A stretch of DNA of 64,000 nucleotides from Mermis nigrescens (taxonomy: Eukaryota > Nematoda > Enoplea > Mermithida > Mermithidae): positions 223,007 through 287,006 of the forward strand of contig JAVLUZ010000709.1 in NCBI GenBank assembly GCA_036768485.1, written 5' to 3'. The translations under genes and the position numbers were made by a program. The notes under the pieces are model-generated. The model saw only the letters and a list, made by a program, of their open reading frames with translations, did no database searches and was not told the origin of the DNA. Shown here piece after piece: positions 12,366 through 23,459 of the stretch. Each line of letters opens with the position of its first letter. The first letter of the stretch is position 1.

Positions 12366-12795
12366 ATCAGCACCAATTTTGCAGACGTCGTTATCTCGGC
12401 CATTGCCTTCGTTGAATCGAAATGCGCCTTCTTTTGTACCTAATTTGTTGAATTCGACTTTGCAGCCATTGCTAAACCCTCCTCCGCTGCAATATTTTCC
12501 ATTGAATGTCGAATTTCAGCCAAATAATTTTGTTTTGAATCCTTTTAATGTCAAAATTCCGCCAAATAATTCTATTTTGCATTCCGCAAATATAGAAATT
12601 CCGCCAGAAGAATTTAATCTGTCTGGCGTAAATAACAAAGCTAATAATTCGCAAAATTTATCTGTGCAATTACCCAAGTCATCCGCAAGGAGATGTCGTG
12701 TAAAATTTTCTGACAAAAGTTTGAGTAGTTCTGATTGCTCGCATAGCCATCATTCATGCTATAAAATTAAATCACATTGTCATTGCCATTGTCAC

Positions 12796-13064
12796 CACAC
12801 CTGAGCGTGGGGGGAGTTTGTGGGGGGGGGGGTATGCACCTCCCAGAAACCAAAATACCCCCCAGAAATCAAAATACCCCCAGAATTCAATTTTTGAAAA
12901 AATTTTTTTTTCGTTTTTTCCGCAATTTTTTGATGCCAATGGATAGTGCTTGATGAGAAACGTCAAAAAATGGTGTTTTTATCGCCATATCACCATTTTT
13001 AAGACCAGTTTTTGACCTTCAAAAAATCTTGCACCCCCCAGAATTTTCTTGCTGCCCACGTATG
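12796..13064 (+). mobile_element. Small hAT-like MITE, copy 4 (in gag)
   Basis: 269 bp, CACACCTGAGCG...GCCCACGTATG, with an exact 8-bp duplication ATTGTCAC at 12788-12795 and 13065-13072. It separates a Cys/His/Ser-rich gag segment from the capsid segment. Confidence 0.92.
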
Positions 13065-14200
13065 ATTGTCACTATTCGGATTCTTCATCCGGTTCTTTGC
13101 ATAGTCAAACGCATCTTGCCAATACTTTAAATTGTGGTCCTTTTATGCAACAAATGCAAATCGCCATTGCTGATAAAAATTTTTTTCATGCAAATAAAAT
13201 GGACATACAATCCGTTTTTGCAGAGTTTGAATCGCTTGCTGAGACATACAATATCGATAAATCGGTTCACGTTAAATTTATGTCATCATTTTCAGATCCC
13301 TATGCTTCACATTTATTCCATTTGTTGCCTGCTGATATAAAACAGTTGTATACAAAATCGAAACACGCCTTAATAGCTGAATTCTGTCCATTGGACACCG
13401 AGACGTTATTCAATCGTTTTCTAGACCATAAACAGCAGCCTAACAAATCGATTAAATCATATTATCTCTCGATCGCGATTAATCAAAGCACAACCTGATC
13501 TCGAAGTCAATTCTCATCATTTTAATAAATTGCTTCGTCATTAATTGAAAAAAGGATAATTGCCTGAAATATCTAGCAAAGTGTATCATCGCGCGCCTCG
13601 AGCTTTGCTGGCTGAATTCTTAGATAACGCATTAAATGCTGAGTTCACTAATAAGCAATATGCACATAAAAAAACGCTTTCACCATATTTATCAGCAACA
13701 GCCACCCCAACAGGACGCGCAATACCAAAAGATGCATTTTGCGCATCTAATCAAAATAAGCCCAATTGCTTGCACCAGAAAACGTTTTATTGTTCATCAT
13801 GCGCCAAAAAAAACAAAAATTCTTCTCAAAAATTTTGCACGTATTGCAAGCGCACTGGTCAATTTATGAAGAGTGTTTTACTCGCCTGCAACAACGTTCA
13901 TTGAATAATATTTATTCTGATTGTAATAGAAACGATTCTATGGTTCGTAATTGTAGCCAGTCACGTTTCTTTTTGAAACAAAATTGCTTGCCGTTGCGTT
14001 CTAATTCTCAAAATCAACAATCTTTTCAATCTCGATTTTGTAATCCTAGCCAAAATCGCTCATTAAACTATTCAAATAATGATAATCGCTTCGATCTGAG
14101 ACAAGCACGTTCGGATTTTTGACAAAATTATAACAAATACCAACCAAATTCGCGTGCTAATTATCTAAATTCGTGTTTTGATAATTGTTATTCGCACCAG

Positions 14201-14905
14201 TTGCGACAAAACGGTCCTTATGTTCAATTCCCTACTGAACAATGCGCAACATATTATAATTCAAATTATTGCACCGATAATAGCCTTAATTGCCCATATG
14301 TTATGTATGCTGCTGATCGCCAACCCACCATAACGTCGCCCCCACCACAGCCAACCCCTACATCTCCTAATGATGTAAACATGGTTACTGTGAAAGCGCA
14401 CAAAACAAGCCCATGTCCGAACTTATTTGCGTTGCGAGAGTTTCTCAAAGAATATGAGTGTTTGCAGTGCCATTTCACAATTTATGAAAAATTAAATTTG
14501 CCTTTGATTAAAACAATTGATCCTAATATTCCGATTGTAAATCACGCTGGGACAAATTTGCCTACTATTGTTGTTAATATTCAAGGCATCAATGTTCCGG
14601 CTCTAATTGATACGGGTTCGCAGGTCACCATGATGACCACATCAGCATTCTTACGCCTTGGTTTTAATTTACCGCCTGAACAAATTTCTCAGGTTGTTCA
14701 TGGCATAGGCGAAATCAGTGCTGTCGTTCAATATAAAGTCAAAATGACTATCACCATCACTGAGCATTCAATTCCCATGGTAGTATCTATTATAGATTAT
14801 TTGCCAGAAGATATCCTTTTAGGCTTTGATTTTTGTGAATTTGCTTCAATGTGGGTTAAGCCTAAAGTTGCCAATTTAGTCGCATTTTCTCTTCCGAAAA
14901 TGGTT
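14201..14905 (+). pseudogene. E1 retropepsin-like protease, fused to the end of RT
   Basis: An aspartic protease that would cleave Gag-Pol. In the open frame starting at 14201 the active-site motif is ALIDTGSQ (Asp137-Thr-Gly-Ser140), followed by ILLGFD at residues 205-210, the retropepsin C-terminal signature. After FCEFASMWVKP the frame passes directly to NLVAFSLP and then FLGLVQWF. In relatives the last words are the thumb end of reverse transcriptase. The whole finger/palm part with the catalytic Asp residues is absent, and the junction keeps the reading frame. This may be an internal deletion or a non-autonomous lineage. E2 does not settle it, because it is cut at the same region. Confidence 0.78.
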
Positions 14906-15868
14906 AAATCTTCGCAAAAATTTCTTGGTTTAGTCCAATGGTTTAAAAATTTGTTAAAGATCTCGCTAAAATTGCTAAACCATTATTCCATCTTCCTCGC
15001 AAAGATGTTGAATTTAGCTGGACTACTGAGCACCAAACCGCTTTTGATCTTTTGAAAAAAGCGTTTACTTTGCCTTCTATTTTGCAACTGCCTAAATTCG
15101 ACAATGAGCAGTAATTCATTTTAACAACTGACACGAGTAACTACGCGTTAGGTGCTATTTTAAGACAAAAACATTTACCATCAAAAAATCGCTTCATTTT
15201 AAGCTACGCTAGTTGTGTGCTAAATTCTGTGAAATGTAACTATGCTACTTCGGAAAAAGAAGCGTTAGCAGTTGTCTGGGCCATCAAACATTATAGACAT
15301 TATTTATACAGTAAAAAATTCATTGTCCAAACCAATCACCAGGGGTTAACTTGGATTGTGAATATAAAAGACCCATCGAGTCGATTACGCCATTGGGGTC
15401 TTAAATTACAGGAATATGAGTATGAAATCATGTATGTTCCTGGCGCATTTAATTGTGTGGTGGATCTTTTATCACGACACCCTAATACGATCACGCTGAA
15501 TGTAAATATAAACTCGAGTGTAAATCTATCATTAATATCGCAAATTTAGACTAGGAAGATTCTGAATCCGAGGACAAATTGGTCCCGCCTGACCGACTAT
15601 GCAATAATATTCCTAATTTACCATCTAATAATTCTTATTTGCCGATTAATCCTACAAATAATTGACCTCCTACTTTTTGCGAATGCATTCAACTTACTGA
15701 TGCAGAAAAAGCTGAAATTTTAACGCCTGTGCAATTACTTGCAGAGCAGCGCGCCAATGACGAATTGAATAAAATTTGCATCACTTTAAACGATTTATCA
15801 ACAAAAAAGTATCTTGATGAATTTTTTCTATTAAACGATGTTTTTGTCGATCTCAACCTAAGCGCTAG
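14906..15868 (+). pseudogene. E1 RT connection and RNase H domain, with linker to integrase
   Basis: RNase H removes the RNA template during reverse transcription. Visible signatures are FLGLVQWF, then LTTDTSNYALGAIL (first catalytic Asp) and SEKEALAVVWAIK (catalytic Glu). The third is QTNHQGL, where the usual Asp of TDHQ is Asn. E2 keeps LTDHQ at this site. The domain ends with WGLKLQEYEYEIMYVPG. Frameshifts near 15050 and stops near 15115 and 15550 break the frame. The linker to integrase has an in-frame stop near 15664 and can be read in parallel in E2 (LLAEQ.ANDEL). Confidence 0.8.
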
Positions 15869-17570
15869 TCAACTATCGTTCATTGGCTAGTTATTTCTAA
15901 ATTATTGTGTCACTTCATTTTATCCAAATTTCATGATTCCATATTTGGAGCTCATTTTTCATTGCGCAAAATTTTGCCCGCCATACAAATGCGTTATTGG
16001 TGGCCGCGTATGGGGAATGATGTGATTGCTTGGTGTAAGAATTGTGATGTCTGCTTGCAACGCTAGGTTGCATTAAATTCTACATCTGTTCCTTTGCAAC
16101 CAATTGAAGTATCCGCACCTTTAGAACTTATTGCATGTGATTCTTTGCATATGCTGCGATCATCCCCTGGAAACGACCAAATTGTCGTGTTTATGGATTA
16201 TTTTACTAAATATGTTGAAGCTTTTGCTGTCTCCGACATTAAAGCAACAACTATTGCTAATCTTTTATTGCGAGAAATCGTTCCGCGTTATGGCGTGCCT
16301 AAACAATTTTTAACCAATCAGGGATCAAATTTTACATCCGCCTTGATATCTGAAGTTTGCAAATTGCTTAACGTTCAAAAAATTTTCATGACTCCGTATC
16401 TCTCCCGAAGTGACGGTTGACGGTCTCGTTGAACGTTATAATTGAACTTTAATTGATGTTTTGTCTAAATTGAGTGCGAGGAATGAGTATGACCACACAT
16501 GGGCGTGGGGGGTTTGGGCGGGTATGCACCCCCCAGAAGTTGAAATACCCCCCCCCCCAGAAATCAAAATAGCCCCCCCCCAGAAAATTTTTTTTGCTTT
16601 TTTAGCAATTTTTTGATGCCATTGGATAGTGCTCAATGAGAAACGTCGAAAAATGGTATTTTTTGCCATAAGACCACCTTTAAGACCATTTTTTGACCTT
16701 TAAAAATTTTTCACCCCCTCCAGAAATTTTTCCACCCCCAGAATTCTGGTGCTGCCCACCTATGAGTATGACTGGGAACAATATTTGCTATTTGCATTAA
16801 TTGTGTATCATGCAACTCCGCAAGCGTCGACAAATATTTCACCTTTCAAAATGCTGTATGGTCGTGAACCAGCTTTTCCTCTTGATATCTTACTTTTGAA
16901 TGATTTAACTATAAATCCGAAGTTACCACCTATTGCGGAAAAATATGTCATTGATTTAAAGCTTACGTTGCAAGATTTGCATGAAATCGCGTCTAAAAAT
17001 TCATCACAAGTGCGTAAACAGCAAAAATTGCAATATGATAAAGCCGTCACCAAAAATAATTTTGCTGTTTTGGACATCGTTTATCTTAATAATACATCGA
17101 TAATTCAACCCAATATTGGTAAACTATCACCTACACATGTAGGTCCGTATAGAATTGTTGCTCTGTCAATGCCGCAAACTGCACCTATTGTTTACGTCTA
17201 TCATCTGGTGATTTTGCATCTCGTTCATCAAAATACACTTTTGCCAGAGCCTAAATTACCATATTCTGATTTAATCGCCAAAAAACATGCTTATGTACTA
17301 GGTGATTTTGTTTTGGTAAAGTTACCGCATCGCCCATTGGCTCCAGCTGTAATTATATCTTTTTCGGATTTACCAGGCCGGGAAGGAAAATTATGGGACT
17401 GCGCGCCAATTTGTTTATTAAATGGCTCTAAAACTGCACAAGCTGTGCCATTATCTGATATTTTTCCTTTTGCAGACCCATGGCTGAGCAAGGTGCCTGC
17501 AGCAAAGAAGAACTCTTGGAGTCAGCTGGTCAGCAATTTTTGTTTCAAGGACGTGCCCCAGCCAACTTGA
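15869..17570 (+). pseudogene. E1 integrase with a long, possibly PWWP-like tail
   Basis: Integrase inserts the cDNA into the genome. The N-terminal zinc finger is visible as FHDSIFGAHFSLRK and WCKNCDVC. The catalytic core has ACDSLHM (first Asp) and FLTNQGSNF, where the second Asp of TDQGSN is Asn. The glutamate region is broken by a frameshift at about 16410 and by a hAT-like element at 16494-16764. After GREPAFPL and a GPYRIVAL SH3-like stretch the protein goes on for about 100 residues. This tail has GDFVLVKLPHRPLAPAVII, then LLNGSK and AVPLSDIFPFADPW. The spacing resembles a PWWP-type chromatin-reader fold (basic strand, aromatic cage region, 'FPF'). That is an inference from pattern only. 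The last 91 nt overlap the start of ORF3. Confidence 0.75.
16494..16764 (+). mobile_element. Small hAT-like MITE, copy 5 (in integrase)
   Basis: 271 bp, CACACATGGGC...GCCCACCTATG, with exact duplication AGTATGAC at 16486-16493 and 16765-16772. Removing it rejoins the integrase core (NEYDWEQ). Confidence 0.92.
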
Positions 17571-20500
17571 ACAAATTTTGAGCGGCAATGGATGGAGTAG
17601 CTGCTGCTAAGCAGTTGAGTCTCCCTAATCCATTGCCGCAGAACAATGCATCGTGCGTCAATGATTTTGCCGGACTTAGTGTTTGTTATATAATAAAATG
17701 ACATACACAAAGGCGCAACAACATAAAAAGCGCGTAAATAAACAAGATTGATGGTGGCGTGACACTTTCAATTAATCACCGTTATCAATGCTTTGTGTGC
17801 CCGTCAGCGCAGTCAGAGCTACGGGGCTCATCAGGAGCAGCAGGAATCATTTGTGGCGATGCTGGCACTATTACAGCCAGATAAATTAAGTTGTGGTTGT
17901 TTATTTTTGGGATACAATTCCAAATTCATTAACAATCAAAAATTTATGGCCTTCTCTGATTGGGAAGCCCAATTTAAACAATTTTAGCCGACTTATAAGC
18001 ATAAAAATGGACCTTTTGTCCGCTACATTCAGCTCACTAGCCCATTTGGCCATATTTTTTGCTGGGATATTTTGCGATTTCCAATGCCGCTGTTCCGATT
18101 GCACCAATTGCTAGCAACTTCCCTATGAGATGTAAGGCTAGTGTGCCAAAATCCAAACAATGATCAAATCGCTTATTTTCACGTTTATGGACCGACTTTC
18201 GAACAAATTTATGACATTCCCAATGCCCAATTGCACCAAAACGCCTATTCGCATAATCCGTTTTGTGCTACATTGTATAATACGTTGGCTAAGGCCCAGG
18301 AATTTATTTGACATCATGTGATTGAGGCAGAATCGCATCGCTTAAAGCAGTTGGCCGAATTTTGCTTTGATGTGTATGTCAATCCAAAGTAACCAAATTG
18401 TTACGGCCAGGCCTGGAGCCTCCCGCTTACTATTCCAATGGAGCACTATATGGCACTGGATCTGCTTATCACCATCTACGTTTTTATTTTGATGGAAGCT
18501 TATTCCGTCAACAATGAAATTACGCCAACTGAGGAATCACTGCCCTTATCATTCAAAGATGAGGAATTAACCATCAAACAGGCGCCAACAAATCAGCAGA
18601 ACAGGATTCCTTTATCGCATGTACTGACGCACAAACAGCAGCAGCTGGACAAGAAAAAGTCGGAACCATTGACAAGTACCGATTGTGGATATTTTGTCTG
18701 ATGAAGAAATTGTTACGTTCAAAGACATTTATCCAGCGTTTTCTGAGGCCTATGCCAGCCATTGCCACGGCTACTGTCATCATCACAACAACAATGACAA
18801 CTTTTTATGAATCCGTGTTGCTGAACCCGGTTCTCTTGTTGCTGAAGTACCAGATTTCTACCAGCTCTCTGCTGAGTTCAGCCATACCTTCAACAACAGA
18901 AATCGCAACCACCCCAACAGCAATGCCCTTGCCAGCCAGTATTCCGCCAAGTGCCACTTTGACATTAGCAATCACGCCATCACCAACCATTGCGCAATTG
19001 ACGCCGCTTATTTTGCAAGCTTTGTCAATTATTTCAGAAGCGTTACCAATTATATTGCACACCTTGCCAATTTTTGCGCAAACGCTACCAATTTCTTTAC
19101 AATCAATGGCAACTATGTTGCAAGCATTGCCAAGTTTTGTGCAAGTGTTGCCTATTGCTTTGCAGCCATCTAATTGGGACATAAATTGTCCAATTCCTGC
19201 GCACATGCTGACGTTACAATGATTATGGTGCCGCCACAACTGCAAGTGACTTTGCTGCCGCCAGTTGCGTCACAAGCAAGCGCCGCGATATTCTACCGCA
19301 TTGTCCGCTGCTGAATCGTTGCACACATTGGATGCAGATGCTGTTTTAGATGCATTGAGTATCCCGTATGTAGTGCCAAATTTAGCCCAAGTGCCGCTGT
19401 CCGTCATTGCCGCCACACATGGGCGTAGGAGGGGTTTTGGGGGGTATGCACCCCAGAAGTTGAAATTCCCCCAGAAATTGGAGTACCCCTCCAGAATTCA
19501 AATTTTGAAAATTTTTTTGCTTTTGTAGCAATTTTTTGATGCCATTGGATAGTGCTTAATGAGAAACGTCAAAAAATGGTGTTTTTTGCCATATGACCAC
19601 TTTTAAGACCATGTTTTGACCTTTAAAAATTTTTTTCACCCTGCCCCCCAGAATTTTGGTGCTGCCCACCTATGGTCGCCGCTGTAATCAAAAACTTAAA
19701 GAATCTGTTAACGGCTCATCAGCAGAACGCCGCCTGTTTCGCTGTGTATTTTTACCAATCAGTTGAATTGTTAGGCCGCAACGTACCAAAGTATTTATCT
19801 GTCGATAGCATGCAAAATTATTGCTCTTGGCTTGGCTCCGAACGTGGACTTTTGTTCTATAATGACATGTTGGACGTTGTTCAATGCAGCTACAACAAAC
19901 TGTATGCCTGCCATTTGCGCTATTCGCCCATTCCAATTCTGCCGCAATGCCCGTTGGTTTTGTCAGCTGTCGTGCCAGTCGCGATAGATGCTGACTGAAG
20001 ACCAACACCGCATTTTATTACGCAACCGAGCATATTCCAACATTTGTATTATCCGAACAATTGTTCATGAAATCGTTTTTTCATCATGACCAGAATTATG
20101 CTATACAAAGTTCCGTTTGAATTTTGGGTCAATCATCTGATGCTCAAAATGCTGCGCAAGATGTCATTAAATCCCGTGCATAACATTCCTAGTGAAATGT
20201 TGCCGCATTGCGTTCATCCTGCACCAGACCATATGGCGCCAATTTTGATCACAGTGCGCCAAATGTTTGACATTGTCAAAAATTTTTGGGAATTCCAAAA
20301 CGATTACAATAGGATTTTCCATCATATGCCAATATTTTTGTCGCCAGATGTTATGTGTGCAAAACTTTTGCTCAAATTTTTGGATCATCTATTCTATGAT
20401 TTTGCCGCCGTATACGAGTACAAAAACCTGATCATTGCCTGGCGTATGATCAAACAGTTGCAATGCATGATTTGTGTTGCATTTATTGGCCGATCTTACA

Positions 20501-21512
20501 CCAATTTTCCAGTTGAAGCCTTTCCGTAGTTTCCCAAATTGGCTGAGAATATTGACGACCCAGAAGAATCACACCACCAAATTTGAGCCATTTGTTTGGA
20601 GGCCAACCTGCATTTTGTCATGTCAGTCCAGATTGACCACTACTGCCAATGTCAAAAATTGACGTATTATTTGTGCACAAAGTGCAGGAATATTTAGCCC
20701 AAATTTGGAAGGAGCAACAGAAATTGCAAACCAAAACCAATACAACGACCCGCGAATGGCATGCCTCTTTGCAATATCCAAGATGGATCTACGGCAAAAG
20801 TACATAGGCATGCCGTCAATTTGGAAATTCCTGCCCAAATTAAGATTCAAAAAACAAGGATGGTTATTGAGCAGAAGGAACGAGGAGGAACTGCCCCCAA
20901 ATTACCGAGGCACTTGACCCTTACGTGTTGCCCCAGATTGCTAACCATTTTGTCTACCGCTTGCCACACTTCTGATGAAGAGCATAACTGTAAAATTAAT
21001 GAATTTTACATGGTGAAAACGTTGCATGCTCTCCATTGCTTGGAAAATTTGGAGAAGGAGCATCTAAAGCGACTTTGTCAACCCGAACCACAAATGGACA
21101 GCAATTAGGTGCTTACCACATTGACAAAGGGCAGCAAGAACCGCACCCGTTGAGGCAATTGCACTCACAATTGCACTCGCAGTCGCATTTGCATTCCAAA
21201 TTGCATTTGTATTCTATGACTAGCCACACTTTGCGCCCATGTCAGCATCAAGCATGAGTTTTTCACCCAATGTCACAGCCAAATCGCAATACCTTTGAGC
21301 AACATACCCAGTTGCGCCCAGCAAGACAACCATTGTTGCCAAAGCCATGTCCCACAACGCGTCCCAAGGAGCATCCATCTTTGTTGCCAATGCGTCGCTC
21401 ATATGGGTACTCCACTAATCAATACAAGTTACTGGCTCAGCCGTTACCTCGTTGTGCCAATGATTTGGACAATGACAATACGCTCGCCAATCCGCATTGT
21501 GACTTACGTTGA
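17480..21512 (+). pseudogene. E1 ORF3: large unrecognised protein downstream of pol
   Basis: It starts at ATG 17480 (MAEQGACSKEELLES) inside the pol end, in a different frame. Its partner in E2 starts MADKGASCKSTLLES at the equivalent place. The protein is broken by several stops and frameshifts and by the element at 19414-19674, but many blocks match E2. Examples are SFVAMLALLQP, KNGPFVRYI, GHIFC, LATSL, IAYFHVYGPTFEQI, MALDLLITIYVFILME, HPAPDHMAP and a C-terminal SYGYSTNQYK...PRC followed by acidic residues. The middle is rich in Pro, Ala, Thr and Leu, and a Gln/Ser/His/Leu-rich repeat lies at about 21140-21260. I see no signal peptide, protease, polymerase or classical envelope motif, and I do not recognise the family. 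It sits where some elements carry env, but does not look like one. Confidence 0.7.
19414..19674 (+). mobile_element. Small hAT-like MITE, copy 6 (in ORF3)
   Basis: 261 bp, CACACATGGGC...GCCCACCTATG. The flanking octamers are ATTGCCGC and GTCGCCGC, six of eight identical, suggesting an older insertion than the copies with perfect duplications. Confidence 0.85.
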
Positions 21513-21759
21513 TGTTTGCAACCGTGGATCACTTTGTCATCCAGGGATTGCTCTATGGTATGCCGCAAAACCGATTCCGACCACAAGTCCGAAGCCCTGC
21601 GCCATTACCCAGAGCATCACACTTGGTTTTACTCATCCAAACCCGCTTTTTGGATTGTTATTGAACTTAGAAGCTAGAAGCTAAAAACTCTGTGATTGTC
21701 GCCCCATCAGTCAGCAGCTGTTGTCACCAGATGTTGTTTTCCCAGTCTTTTATCGCATC

Positions 21760-22391
21760 ATGTTATTTTTCATGACTTAATTTTTGCATTGCCTTATCAT
21801 TGTATTTTTTCTTGATTTTGGTGCTATTTTTCTCATCAGTATTGCATAATCAGGTATTGTCTGATTTTGCCCGCATAATTACATTCCTTGTTTTATCTTT
21901 ACCTTGTTGTTTTATTTTTTTGTCTTTGCTCTTAATTTTTCTCTTGCCTATTGATCTTACGTGTCTTATAATCTTGTGTTTTAAAATTATTGCTTAAAAG
22001 CGGTATTGTTGTTAACATATCATAATTCTTTAACAGACAAGAGTTTAAAACCAACCTAAAAATTTTCATTTCAAAAATTTTACCTCCCGGGACTGAAGGA
22101 GTGGGTCAAAGATCCAAAGTGTACAAAAGTCCATTGCACGTGTATTGACCGTAATAAATCAAACAATCCTTCTATTCATTTGCTCCATGCATTATCTTGT
22201 TATTTGGCGCAAGTCTTGGAGAGCTTTTGAGCACAAACTTTAACATCAGCTCGCATTGTCCGTTTGATGAAAAAGTCTGGCCGCAAAGATCATCAATACA
22301 ATTACTCATGTTGAGGCGCAGTCAGCCGCCGTTTGTCTTGAAAAATTTGACACTACATCTCAAATTTTTTCCAAAACGTGGGAGAGTGTAA
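21760..22391 (+). pseudogene. E1 ORF4 relic: hydrophobic and C-terminal segment
   Basis: Matches ORF4 of E2 in order: ITFLVLSLP, then TCLIILCFKI, AVLLLTYHNSLTDK and, in another frame, SLGELLSTNFNISS. The last frame stops at TAA 22389-22391, just inside the 3' LTR. Hydrophobic stretches would make it a membrane protein if translated. Several frameshifts are present. Function unknown. Confidence 0.5.
22374..22386 (+). promoter_or_regulatory. Polypurine-type tract before E1 3' LTR
   Basis: The purine-rich run AAAACGTGGGAGAG immediately precedes TGTAAC of the 3' LTR, where plus-strand priming occurs in LTR elements. E2 has AAACGTGGGGTAG at the same place. Confidence 0.55.
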
Positions 22392-23455
22392 CTATGACAG
22401 TTACACAATATGATTTTCATACAAACAATTTACCATCAGTTCGCAAAAGCCAGCCGACAACATCATTATACTGTACCAAATTTACATAACTATTTGCGCA
22501 GCCATCCTTGCAACGTGTTAGTTCCAGGTTATGCCTTCAGTTCTCAATTAACCACCATTTTTCAATTCAAAATACAATTAGGTACTAGTCCGGTAGAGTA
22601 GAGTTACATATATGCTAACAGCAGTAATTTACCTATGTTACCGCTATAAGCTTTTAGAACTTTCGATTCGGTGAAAAGTTATTTTGATCATTGTTAAGTT
22701 GTTTTTGTTGACATTGCTTTACTGTAGTCATCCTAGTAAGATAGTTAGTCAGAGTTTTGACGTTTTTGGCGTTGTTGCGTTTTAGCTTTAGCATTATTGT
22801 TGCGTGCCGGCTTGCAGCCGTGCATTGTACATTTGTGTAATAAAATTGGAAAAAAACCACCCAGTGATAAGCCACATTGAGGGTTAGTCAGGCGACGTCG
22901 ACAATTATTTCATTTTGGGTTTTGACTGAGTGGAAAAGGGTAAATAATTTGTGGTCGTATCTTTTGCTTGTTTTGTGGAAATTCTCTTATCTTTTCTCAA
23001 CCCTTAAATAGCTAAAAATATATTTAATATTTTATGATGACTGACCGGTTGAGAGCTCGCTGTTGTTGTATTCGAAATTTAGAGTGCTACACAAATTAGG
23101 AACCAAAAACATTTTTGAATTACTCAGACCTCAGAAAAGAAGTTAAATTATCAACTTGACTTAGGTTTAGATAGGTCAACTGACCTTGCGAGCATTCCGG
23201 GATTCAGGTAGGTAAAAGTGTTAGGAATTAGGGCCTATCTGCTGAGAATCCCAATAGGTTGCAGTCAGCAATATTAGGACTATGGGAATCAAAGCCAGGT
23301 CTACAAGGGTCTACAAGGGTCATTGGGTTACAATTTGCCCTGCAATTCCACGAACCTGACCAGCGCTGAGAGCAGTTTAGGTACCTAAGTAAGTCCCAAA
23401 GGCAAATACACCTGTATCTGTGTTGAGTCAAACACAGTGCGGCTCTGTATTTACA
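22387..23455 (+). repeat. E1 3' LTR
   Basis: 1069 bp, TGTAAC...TTTACA, followed by the ATTG duplication at 23456-23459. Uninterrupted, so it shows the empty site for the element in the 5' LTR. AATAAA at 22839-22844. Confidence 0.92.
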
Positions 23456-23459
23456 ATTG

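Larger units (their letters stand above)
11268..14122 (+). pseudogene. gag: E1 gag (capsid and nucleocapsid) relic
   Basis: Gag forms the virus-like particle. A possible start is the ATG at 11268 (MPPGKIKPSTPS), but the longer frame from about 11270 is shifted relative to it. That frame is rich in Asn and Ser and reads through one TGA (11743-11745) into 11977. After a frame change it continues in a Pro/Asn-rich region to 12804. The capsid part (13070-13498) shows a retrotransposon Gag pattern around ALIAEFCPLDTETLFNRF and FLDHKQQPNKSIKSYY. The nucleocapsid part contains CTYCKRTGQ and then, after a shift, YEECFTR. This looks like a CX2CX4HX4C zinc knuckle with His changed to Gln and a one-base frameshift. 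Two small hAT-like elements split the gene at 12100-12365 and 12796-13064. Confidence 0.75.
9330..23455 (+). mobile_element. E1: 14.1-kb Metaviridae (gypsy-type) LTR retrotransposon, decayed
   Basis: Two direct LTRs (9330-10668 and 22387-23455) begin TGTAAC and end TTTACA. They are flanked by a 4-bp duplication ATTG at 9326-9329 and 23456-23459. The internal order is gag, protease, RNase H, integrase with a long tail, ORF3 and ORF4. The protease to RNase H to integrase order and the motifs place it in Metaviridae. Five small hAT-like elements are inserted in it: in the 5' LTR, in gag (two), in integrase and in ORF3. The reverse-transcriptase core is missing. Over the first ~145 aligned bases of the two LTRs I counted about 13 differences by eye, so the insertion is old. 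Internal stops and frameshifts make it non-functional now. Confidence 0.92.

Noticed and set aside
17480..22391. ORF3 or ORF4 as a retroviral envelope gene
   Set aside because: The position fits, but I see no signal peptide, cleavage site or fusion peptide. I left them unnamed.
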